6,042 nucleotides of DNA from Anaerolineales bacterium (GTDB lineage: Bacteria > Chloroflexota > Anaerolineae > Anaerolineales > E44-bin32). The position numbers were made by a program, and so were the translations under genes. The notes beneath the pieces are model-generated. The model was given only the letters and a program-made list of their open reading frames with translations. It ran no database searches and was not told where the DNA came from. The DNA lies in assembly GCA_030673085.1 (NCBI GenBank), contig DAOVFE010000119.1, positions 1 to 6,042 of the forward strand, given 5' to 3'. Shown piece after piece: positions 1-5,554 of this stretch; position 1 is the first letter of the stretch, and each line of letters starts with the position of its first letter.

Positions 1-1
1 C

Positions 2-265
2 ATCTCCATTTCCACTACAACCGGTCGAGCCATTGTACACCAGCGGGTTCGAGAAGCACTTGGCGATCAAGCAGTCGGTGCTATTTCCCCGCATTCATTC
101 CGCCATTATTTCGTCACTACAGTGCTGCGTGGCTCTGGCGGTAATCTTAAACTCGCTCAGGAGCTGGCCCGCCATCGCAATATCGCCATAACCCAGCGCT
201 ATGCGCACCTCAGCGACGATGAGCTCGATCGCGGCTACTATGATATCTTCGACACAACGCTGTAA
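2..265 (+). CDS. Tyrosine recombinase / phage-type integrase, C-terminal fragment (5' end outside window)
   Basis: The reading frame is open from the window edge and ends at TAA 263-265, giving the last 87 residues of a tyrosine recombinase catalytic domain. These enzymes cut and rejoin DNA at specific sites through a covalent phosphotyrosine. The box II signature HSFRH is visible, with catalytic His at 92-94 and Arg at 101-103. It is followed by LARHRNIAITQRYAHLSD, which holds the conserved second His and the nucleophilic Tyr at 200-202. The family usually reads LGH where this protein has ARH, a modest variation. After the Tyr come about 20 residues ending in GYYDIFDTTL, a normal length for the C-terminal tail. 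The N-terminal arm-binding domain and the first catalytic Arg lie outside the window, so XerC/D-like, phage and integrative-element types cannot be told apart. I see no tRNA or att core next to it. It is convergent with the following gene. Confidence 0.9.
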   Translation: MSISTTTGRAIVHQRVREALGDQAVGAISPHSFRHYFVTTVLRGSGGNLKLAQELARHRNIAITQRYAHLSDDELDRGYYDIFDTTL

Positions 266-530
266 CTTGTCTCCCTCCCCACCCTACCGACTCGTTGTCT
301 GCACAAGCCCATTGCAATAAATTTTAATATTACTCTTCAGCCCTCTTTATGTAAAGCTGTTTGCATTTATGTAACCAAAACAGCATCATACTGCACTTTA
401 CTTGATGAATGTAAAAAAAATAGCGCGAAACTCGAGTCTTTCTATCCCACTTGCTCCGAAATATTATGCCTTTTACCCCAGATCGGGTACTCAACTATCA
501 TTTAGATCGTCGCTGTTACAGGCAAGCCTT
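266..530. other. Convergent intergenic region, no gene seen
   Basis: This stretch lies between the stop of the recombinase (+) and the stop of the oxidoreductase (-). It is AT-rich in its middle. I find no tRNA, no convincing coding frame and no strong GC-rich hairpin followed by a T-run for either gene. On the - strand there is a run of eight T (read as A on + around 413-420), but only weak pairing precedes it, so I do not call it a terminator. A short direct repeat and a 7-bp inverted repeat around 346-384 are the only structure noticed. Confidence 0.6.
346..384. repeat. Short direct repeat (TTTATGTAA x2) overlapping a 7-bp inverted repeat
   Basis: TTTATGTAA occurs at 346-354 and again at 366-374, exactly 20 bp apart. 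Overlapping them is GCTGTTT at 356-362, with its perfect complement AAACAGC at 378-384 and a 15-nt loop. The 20-bp period could place two protein-binding sites on similar faces of the helix, but in AT-rich DNA such short matches may be chance. No function is assigned. Confidence 0.3.
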
Positions 531-3485
531 TTAATCGGTGGTCCGAATACAATCGGCCAGCAATTCAATTGGATGGCGCGCCAATATGCTTGCGCCTTCA
601 AGTATCTGAGCCCGGCATGAGACCCCGCTGGCAGCGATTTCAGCCCCCTCAGCCACACCTTTACGCACTGCGGGAAGAACAATCATCTCCCCAACCTTCA
701 TTGAAAGCTCATAGTGCTCTCGCTCATAACCAAATGAGCCTGCCAGTCCACAGCAGCCCGGCTCAATTTCCTTGACCTCGGCACCCGTCGCCCGCAGCAT
801 TTCAAGCGAGGGTCCGATTCCGGATGAGGCCTCCATGTAGCAATGGCCGTGTACCAATATTCTAGAAGGCTTTGTCATTATCTGTAATCGGTCAATGGGA
901 CGTCTTCCATCATCTCCAGGTTCAACCATAAATTCATCAATCATGCGCGCTGCTTTGGCGACAGCAGCTGATCGCCAATCGTCGGGGAAAAATTCAAGAT
1001 ACTCATCCCGCAATGTCACCAGACAGGAAGGCTCAAGGCCAATAATTGGGATGCCTTGCTCGGCAAATGGAGTGAGAACTGTCAAATTCCGCTCTGCCAT
1101 CTTTCTTGCACGCTCAAGAAGCCCCTTCGAAATCATTGGCCGCCCGCAGCAGACTTGTCCCTTAGCAACTATCACTTTGTAACCAGCAGCCTCAAGCACG
1201 TTTACCGCTGCAATTCCCGTCTCAGGATAATAGGCATTAGTAAAGGTATCGACAAATAGCAATACAGGATCGCCTTCCGCTCGGGTCGTATGCTCTGCAA
1301 ACCAACGTCGGAAGGAGCGACTACTAATAGTTGGCAAACTACGGTATCGAGTAATTCCCAACGTTTTATCCAACAGCCAGCGAAAAGCCGTCCGGTGTAA
1401 AAAGAAATTCACAATCCCGGCAAAGGGTTGAATTAAATGTAAAAATAATCCGATTTCCCCAAAAAAGCGGCTCCGCAACGGCACGCCGTGCACTGACTGG
1501 TAATTATGAAGAAATTCGGCCTTAATCCGGGCCATATCGACACCTGAAGCACATTCAGCCTTGCAACTCTTGCACTCCATACAGAGATCAAGCACTTCAT
1601 ACATCTCCCTGCTGGTGAGTTCGCTTTCCGGCAGCGAGCCTGAAAGCGCCGCTCGCAAAGCATTAGCCCGACCTCTAGTCGAGTCCCGCTCATTCCGAGT
1701 AGCCTGAAAAGATGGACACATCCAGCCATTGTCTTTCCGGCATAGCGCAGCGCCGTTACACATCTCAACTGCATGAGCGAAATCGACCTCCTGGTTATAG
1801 GCAAAACATGTTGCGAAAGAACGGGCTCTATAATGAGGGCCATATCGCAGATCTTTATCTAGCTTTCCAAAGCCAGTTTCTTCTTCACTTACTGTAATAA
1901 CTTTTCCTGGATTTAGTAAATTGTGAGGATCAAAAGCCTGCTTGATCTCCCTAAATGCCTGAGTTATTTTAGGACCAAAAATACGCGAGTTGAATTCACT
2001 TCGTGATAGACCATCCCCATGTTCACCTGATTGCACTCCGCCCACATCGCTAACAATATCAATGATCTCTTCGGCTATATCCCGCATGCATTTCACGCCC
2101 TCTTCTGTCTTGAGATTAATCGCCGGTCGCATATGAAGGCAGCCGGCCGATGCATGGGCATACCATTCAGCTTTGGTTCCGTGCTCAGCCAGGACATCAT
2201 CGACTCGCTGTACATACTCTGCTAAATGCTGTATAGGTACGGCCACATCCTCGACAAATGGAATATGTTTGACATCGCCCGCAGACTTCATCAGTAATTC
2301 GAGCCCGACCTTGCGAACCTGCCAAAAATCCTCCTGCACCTCCCTAGAAAGTAAAACAGCAGCCCGATTGCCTTTTAAGGACTCGCATGCCGCTTTCACT
2401 TCCAATAAGCTATCACCTACATACTCAACAACTAATAGGGCCTCGGGGGTTCCATCAACAAAACCAAGCTTTCTAGCATAGCGAGGTATCTGTTTTGCTT
2501 TCTGCAACAGTCCCCGCGGCATGATCTCAACCGCTGATGGATGACTTTCAAGGATGTCCATGGTCGCATCACACGCGGATGCGATAGATGAATAGCTCAA
2601 AGTTACAAGAGCCTTGTACGCTGGAGTTGGAACCAATCTGACTCTTGCTCGCTTTATTATGGCAAGGGTTCCTTCGGATCCACACATCAAAGCCGCAAGA
2701 TTAATTCCGGACTGCGGTGGATATGAAATCTCAGGAGCATACCACCCTGCCGGCTTTGAAGGCGAATAGCCAACAAGGTAGTTTAGGCTGTATCCTGAAG
2801 CCCGACGCCAAGTTCGGGGCCAATCAGATCTCACGGCGTCGGCATATGCCTCTCTTATGCATAGAGCCTGCCCATAGATCTCTCCTTCCAGGCCTTTCCT
2901 TATTGCTCTCGCATGTGCATCTTTTATTGCCATTGGTTCAAATGTTGCGCTTGATCCATCGCTTAATATTGCTTTAGCCGAGATTAAATGATCGGAAGTC
3001 ATCCCATAGCGAACCGAATGCGAGCCACTGGCATTGTTGCCAATCATCCCTCCGAACGTTGCTTGAGAGCTAGATGCTGGGTCAGGCCCAAAATTCAATC
3101 CATAAGGCTCTGCTGCGTTATTTAACTTGTCCAATACAACTCCAGCAGCGACCTCAGCCGTTGCAGAATCCGGGTCAATGTCGAAAATCTGATCTAAATA
3201 CCGCGAACAATCTATTACCAGGGCTTTTCCAACTGCTTGCCCAGCAATGCTGGTTCCAGCCCCACGAGGAATGATGGGGACACCTAGTTCCGATGCTATC
3301 TCAACTACTCGATAAAGGTCTTCTTCATTTCGTGGAAAAACTACTCCGAGCGGCTCGATCTGATGATTGGATGCATCGGTGCTGTAAAGAACCCGGCTAT
3401 AGCGATCAAATCCTATCTCGCCATCCAGACAATCCTCAAGCCTCTGTCTTACTTCTGAAACTAATTCCTTCGATGCAAGTGTCAT
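531..3485 (-). CDS. FAD-binding and (Fe-S)-binding oxidoreductase, GlcD-GlcF fusion type (YdiJ/D-2-hydroxyacid dehydrogenase-like)
   Basis: A 984-residue protein joining a VAO/PCMH-type FAD oxidase to an iron-sulfur subunit, close to the roughly 1000-residue length of the family. Members oxidise D-2-hydroxyacids (D-lactate, D-2-hydroxyglutarate, glycolate) and pass electrons through FAD and [4Fe-4S] clusters, probably to the quinone pool at the inner face of the membrane. The FAD pyrophosphate loop PRGAGTSIAGQAVG is at 73-86. The second FAD motif, GPDPASSSQATFGGMIGN, is at 133-150, and CGSEGT at 268-273. The C-terminal oxidase lobe has HASAGCLHMRP at 444-454, GEHGDG at 487-492 and FDPHNLLNPGK at 518-528. 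Cluster ligands follow: C576, C582 and C590, then CMECKSCKAEC at 635-645. Two CCG domains come last, with CCG at 779-781 and 911-913 plus C821, C882 and C957. The usual Pro after the last cluster Cys is Ala here. The gene lacks separate glcE/glcF partners, as expected for a fusion. The substrate cannot be read from the sequence. Confidence 0.93.
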   Translation of the reverse strand: MTLASKELVSEVRQRLEDCLDGEIGFDRYSRVLYSTDASNHQIEPLGVVFPRNEEDLYRVVEIASELGVPIIPRGAGTSIAGQAVGKALVIDCSRYLDQIFDIDPDSATAEVAAGVVLDKLNNAAEPYGLNFGPDPASSSQATFGGMIGNNASGSHSVRYGMTSDHLISAKAILSDGSSATFEPMAIKDAHARAIRKGLEGEIYGQALCIREAYADAVRSDWPRTWRRASGYSLNYLVGYSPSKPAGWYAPEISYPPQSGINLAALMCGSEGTLAIIKRARVRLVPTPAYKALVTLSYSSIASACDATMDILESHPSAVEIMPRGLLQKAKQIPRYARKLGFVDGTPEALLVVEYVGDSLLEVKAACESLKGNRAAVLLSREVQEDFWQVRKVGLELLMKSAGDVKHIPFVEDVAVPIQHLAEYVQRVDDVLAEHGTKAEWYAHASAGCLHMRPAINLKTEEGVKCMRDIAEEIIDIVSDVGGVQSGEHGDGLSRSEFNSRIFGPKITQAFREIKQAFDPHNLLNPGKVITVSEEETGFGKLDKDLRYGPHYRARSFATCFAYNQEVDFAHAVEMCNGAALCRKDNGWMCPSFQATRNERDSTRGRANALRAALSGSLPESELTSREMYEVLDLCMECKSCKAECASGVDMARIKAEFLHNYQSVHGVPLRSRFFGEIGLFLHLIQPFAGIVNFFLHRTAFRWLLDKTLGITRYRSLPTISSRSFRRWFAEHTTRAEGDPVLLFVDTFTNAYYPETGIAAVNVLEAAGYKVIVAKGQVCCGRPMISKGLLERARKMAERNLTVLTPFAEQGIPIIGLEPSCLVTLRDEYLEFFPDDWRSAAVAKAARMIDEFMVEPGDDGRRPIDRLQIMTKPSRILVHGHCYMEASSGIGPSLEMLRATGAEVKEIEPGCCGLAGSFGYEREHYELSMKVGEMIVLPAVRKGVAEGAEIAASGVSCRAQILEGASILARHPIELLADCIRTTD

Positions 3486-3493
3486 GAAATTTG

Positions 3494-3498
3494 CTCTC
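3494..3498 (-). promoter_or_regulatory. Ribosome binding site of the oxidoreductase gene (weak)
   Basis: On the - strand GAGAG lies 8 nt before the ATG at 3483-3485. It is a short Shine-Dalgarno match, but the spacing suits this start. The frame continues upstream without an immediate stop, yet it has no ATG nearby, and the N-terminus RVLYSTDAS at about residues 31-39 lies where the family has it, so this ATG is preferred. Confidence 0.45.
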
Positions 3499-3513
3499 GT
3501 AATAATGATTGCA

Positions 3514-3570
3514 CTGAAAAAAGCCCAAATACGAGATAGGCATTTTCCTAATGTTAGCCGCTTTTTTCAG
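3514..3570. repeat. Perfect 11-bp inverted repeat upstream of the oxidoreductase gene
   Basis: CTGAAAAAAGC at 3514-3524 is exactly complementary to GCTTTTTTCAG at 3560-3570, with a 35-nt loop. The loop has only weak internal pairing (CATT/AATG and GGC/GCC). Because each arm ends in GC beside a run of six A or T, it loosely resembles a bidirectional terminator, but the loop is too long for a typical one. In a transcript reading through from hflX it would lie in the leader just before the start codon, so an attenuator-like role is possible but unproven. Confidence 0.6.
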
Positions 3571-3579
3571 AGGACTCAA
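3551..3579 (-). promoter_or_regulatory. Possible sigma-70-type promoter of the oxidoreductase gene
   Basis: On the - strand TTGAGT (3579-3574, four of six to the -35 consensus) is separated by exactly 17 bp from TAACAT (3556-3551, four of six to the -10 consensus). The start codon lies about 65 bp downstream. One arm of the 11-bp inverted repeat forms most of the spacer. The match is moderate and the species' consensus is unknown. Confidence 0.3.
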
Positions 3580-3587
3580 TAGTAAAT

Positions 3588-3674
3588 GACAAAACCCTCA
3601 AAATTCCTTTAGGGATGTCCTTTAGGGACATCCCCCATTGCCGGAATTTTGCCCCTTCGGGTACGGGTTTTGTT
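3588..3674. repeat. Nested palindromic element with three 9-bp stems
   Basis: Three perfect inverted pairs lie one inside another. The outer stem is ACAAAACCC 3589-3597 with GGGTTTTGT 3665-3673, extendable by one G-T pair. The middle stem is CAAAATTCC 3599-3607 with GGAATTTTG 3643-3651. The inner hairpin is GGGATGTCC 3612-3620 with GGACATCCC 3626-3634, around a 5-nt loop. On the left the outer and middle stems are separated by a single T. On the right they are separated by 13 nt containing CCCTTCGGG, a possible side hairpin. The inner hairpin also holds TTTAGGGA twice. The layout recalls REP-like or MITE-like palindromic elements or a folded RNA. I do not recognise a named family, and no transposase is present in the window. 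Confidence 0.65.
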
Positions 3675-3729
3675 TAAATATTCGCTCAGGACTATCGCCC
3701 TGCAGTGCCTACGGCCCTGGCCATTCATC

Positions 3730-3764
3730 CCCTAAGCAAGCCTAGGGACCTCAGCAAGCTGAGG
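3730..3764. repeat. Pair of adjacent hairpins with AA centres
   Basis: CCCTAAGC-AA-GCCTAGGG at 3730-3747 is an 8-bp palindromic pair with one mismatch. CCTCAGC-AA-GCTGAGG at 3749-3764 is a perfect 7-bp pair. They share the same central GCAAGC and are one base apart. The first left arm (3729-3737) can also pair with the second right arm (3758-3766) at eight of nine positions, so two mutually exclusive folds are possible. They may be palindromic repeat units or part of a folded RNA from the hflX 3' end. Confidence 0.55.
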
Positions 3765-3772
3765 GGTATTCT

Positions 3773-3812
3773 GGCTAATCGAATAAAATCCTATGTAGGC
3801 GCGTTTTTAGCC
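3773..3812. repeat. Inverted repeat GGCTAA/TTAGCC near the hflX 3' end
   Basis: GGCTAA at 3773-3778 pairs with TTAGCC at 3807-3812, with the small palindrome CCTATGTAGG (3790-3799) inside the loop. On the - strand it starts about 60 nt after the hflX stop. It is not directly followed by a T-run, so it is a poor intrinsic terminator, though it may protect or mark the 3' end of the transcript. Confidence 0.35.
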
Positions 3813-3872
3813 GATTCTGCCTTCTCAATAGAGAGCCTTCTTATGTTATCCGCTCGTACAGCAATGGGTTTC

Positions 3873-5225
3873 TTATTCCTCTGAATGCTGGCCGGCTTCC
3901 ATTTGCGCGCTTTCAAGCCGGTAATCCTTGAATCCGGCATAATAGCGCAATGGGATTCGGCCGGAAATCATAACGGCGTCATTAAGATGCTCAGTCTCTT
4001 CGACTATACCTTTTTCATGGAAAAGGCTAATCAGTCGTCCATTTCCATACGGAATCATGACCTGCAACGGTTTCATTCGGCTGAAAAGCTCATTTTCGAC
4101 AGCAGCCAACAGGGCTGGGATTCCCTCTCCCTTCATGGCCGAAATTGGAATCCCTCGCTCGACAGAATCGATATGCAGGCACGACCGTTCAGATTCATCA
4201 AACAGGTCGATCTTATTAAATGCAGTCACGATCGTCTGATTCTGGATATTTATTTCTCTCAATGTCTCCCGCACAGCTAGAATCTGCTCCCTTGCATTTT
4301 GATGAGTAATATCAACTACATGCAGCAACACATCAGCCTCTACGATCTCCTCCAGAGTCGCTCTAAATGCTGCAATAAGCTGCGCCGGAAGTTTTTGAAT
4401 GAACCCCACAGTATCGGTTATCAGCGCTTCCTGTCCGCCTGGCAATTTTATACGCCTCGTAATTGGATCGAGCGTACAGAAGAGCTTATCTTCTACCAGA
4501 ACATTGGCATCAGCCAATCTGTTAATGAGAGTTGATTTGCCGGCATTGGTATATCCGACTAGTGCAATGGTTGGAATTTCTTCTCTTTCTCGGCGATCTC
4601 GATGCCTGCTCCGATGAGCACGGACCTTTTCAAGTTCACGCCGTAGCTTTGCAATCCTTCTTTCTATCTCGCGGCGGTCCATCTCAAGCTGCTGTTCCCC
4701 CGGCCCGCGAAGTCCCACACCACCTACTGAGCCGGCACGTCCGCCACCGCCGCCTGCCTGTCGGGCCAGGTGAGTCCATGCCCGAGTCAAGCGGGGCAGA
4801 CGATACTCATACTGAGCCAGCTCAACTTGCAGCCTTCCTTCACGCGTATTTGCTCGCATAGCGAAGATATCCAAAATGAGAGCAGTTCGATCAAGGATTC
4901 GAACTTCGTCTCCAAATAGCGGCTCCAGCTCACGCTGATGCCGAGGCGATAACTCATCATCGAAGATTACAACATCCGTTAGCGTCTCTTCTACCAGCGC
5001 CTTAATTTCCTCGATCTTGCCCGATCCAAAATAAGTTTTAGGATTAGGACGTCGGATCCGCTGTTTCGTATTCCCTACAACCATAAGCCCTGCCGTTTGT
5101 GATAGCAACGCCAATTCGCGAAGCGAGTCCTCTACCGGCAGCAGATTCGATTTATCTTTAATCTCAACACCAACCAGGAATGCCCTTTCGTGAGACATTT
5201 CGGTAGGCAATGCTAACTTTGACAT
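3873..5225 (-). CDS. hflX: GTPase HflX (ribosome-associated, ribosome splitting/rescue)
   Basis: A complete 450-residue HflX, of usual length for the family. HflX is a cytoplasmic GTPase that binds the 50S subunit and splits stalled or idle 70S ribosomes, notably after heat or other stress. The N-terminal HflX domain covers about residues 15-120, with TYFGSGKIEEI at 64-74 and the DDELSPRHQRELE stretch near 89-101. Residues 125-215 form the helical linker with the glycine-rich family signature around 157-178 and a charged, coiled-coil-like segment (about 182-216). The G domain carries G1 GYTNAGKST at 224-232, the G2 Thr at 251 in FCTLDP, G3 DTVGF at 271-275, G4 NKID at 337-340 and G5 SAMKGEG at 362-368. 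A short C-terminal domain follows (YGNGRLISLFH at 393-403). All GTPase motifs are intact. The ATG has a strong upstream Shine-Dalgarno. The hfq/hflKC neighbours seen in enterobacteria are absent. Confidence 0.97.
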   Translation of the reverse strand: MSKLALPTEMSHERAFLVGVEIKDKSNLLPVEDSLRELALLSQTAGLMVVGNTKQRIRRPNPKTYFGSGKIEEIKALVEETLTDVVIFDDELSPRHQRELEPLFGDEVRILDRTALILDIFAMRANTREGRLQVELAQYEYRLPRLTRAWTHLARQAGGGGGRAGSVGGVGLRGPGEQQLEMDRREIERRIAKLRRELEKVRAHRSRHRDRREREEIPTIALVGYTNAGKSTLINRLADANVLVEDKLFCTLDPITRRIKLPGGQEALITDTVGFIQKLPAQLIAAFRATLEEIVEADVLLHVVDITHQNAREQILAVRETLREINIQNQTIVTAFNKIDLFDESERSCLHIDSVERGIPISAMKGEGIPALLAAVENELFSRMKPLQVMIPYGNGRLISLFHEKGIVEETEHLNDAVMISGRIPLRYYAGFKDYRLESAQMEAGQHSEE

Positions 5226-5231
5226 ATTTGG

Positions 5232-5239
5232 CCTTCCTC
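5232..5239 (-). promoter_or_regulatory. Ribosome binding site of hflX
   Basis: GAGGAAGG on the - strand lies 6 nt before the ATG at 5223-5225. It is a strong Shine-Dalgarno at good spacing and fixes the hflX start. Confidence 0.75.
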
Positions 5240-5292
5240 ACACCGTTATCGTAGCCGTCAATTTCCTATATTTAACTTTCGTCGCGTAAGCC

Positions 5293-5321
5293 ATTATTGT
5301 TCTTTTGACAATATCCACCAA
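5293..5321 (-). promoter_or_regulatory. Weak candidate hflX promoter overlapped by a dyad
   Basis: On the - strand TTGGTG (5321-5316) and AATAAT (5298-5293) are 17 bp apart, with three and five of six matches to the sigma-70 boxes. Across the spacer and -10 lies TATTGT-N7-ACAATA (5295-5313), a perfect 6-bp dyad placed where a repressor operator would block the promoter. The hflX ATG is about 70 bp downstream. This is a pattern match only. Confidence 0.22.
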
Positions 5322-5345
5322 CCAGGTTTGCTTATATTCCCATTT

Positions 5346-5372
5346 CAATCTATCCAAGCGCACAATCTATCC
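5346..5372. repeat. 10-bp direct repeat upstream of hflX
   Basis: CAATCTATCC occurs at 5346-5355 and again at 5363-5372, a period of 17 bp (GGATAGATTG on the hflX strand). The copies are identical and lie about 120-150 bp before the hflX start. They could be paired binding sites for an activator; no known consensus was recognised. Confidence 0.4.
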
Positions 5373-5554
5373 TCAGAATTCTCAATCATGTCTCATAATT
5401 TCATTATAGCTTTCGTCTCAATTATTTTTAGATGTCCATTAATCTACTTCCCCATTTCGATAATCTAAATAGCGATATATTTCGTATAGCCTTGAAAGAT
5501 ATTATCCGAATATTAAAAAGATGATTTTTGCACAACGGAGAGTGGCTATGCGCA

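Larger units (their letters stand above)
3486..3872. other. Structured intergenic region between hflX and the oxidoreductase gene
   Basis: This 387-bp gap contains no convincing gene. From 3514 to 3812 it is a chain of inverted repeats listed separately here. Smaller pairs lie between them: CAGG/CCTG at 3687-3702, GGCC-CT-GGCC at 3713-3722 and CCTA-TG-TAGG at 3790-3799. No clear intrinsic terminator directly follows the hflX stop on the - strand. The region therefore also serves as the hflX 3' end and the leader of the oxidoreductase gene. Confidence 0.7.
5226..5554. other. AT-rich intergenic region upstream of hflX
   Basis: This is a 329-bp gap between the trmFO stop and the hflX start, clearly richer in A and T than the genes. 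No coding frame or RNA gene is recognised. It presumably holds the hflX promoter. Candidate signals are a weak promoter with a dyad at 5293-5321 and a 10-bp direct repeat at 5346-5372. A perfect TATAAT on the - strand at 5408-5403 lacks a -35 match at suitable spacing. The trmFO 3' side has no convincing terminator. Confidence 0.6.

Noticed and set aside
346..384. CRISPR or attachment-site repeats near the recombinase
   Set aside because: There are only two 9-bp copies without regular spacers, and no second att-like copy is seen in the window.
895..1182. 95-codon open frame on the + strand
   Set aside because: It is antisense to the CCG-domain region of the oxidoreductase and has no recognisable features.
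1433..1843. 136-codon open frame on the - strand
   Set aside because: It lies wholly within the oxidoreductase gene in another frame, has no family motif, and the overlapping frame has clear domain motifs and cysteine ligands.
3588..3674. Integron attC site
   Set aside because: Nested arms and a nearby tyrosine recombinase suggested it, but the GTTRRRY/RYYYAAC core boxes are missing, the arm spacing does not fit, and the recombinase is about 3 kb away beyond another gene.
3885..4280. 131-codon open frame on the + strand
   Set aside because: It is antisense to the GTPase part of hflX, whose motifs are intact; the translation shows no recognisable domain.
5305..5338. + strand promoter with a perfect TTGACA and TATATT
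   Set aside because: The boxes are 22 bp apart, too far for sigma-70, and it would point into the antisense strand of trmFO.
5530..5553. Terminator after trmFO
   Set aside because: The stem is only 5 bp including a G-T pair, and no T-run directly follows on the - strand.
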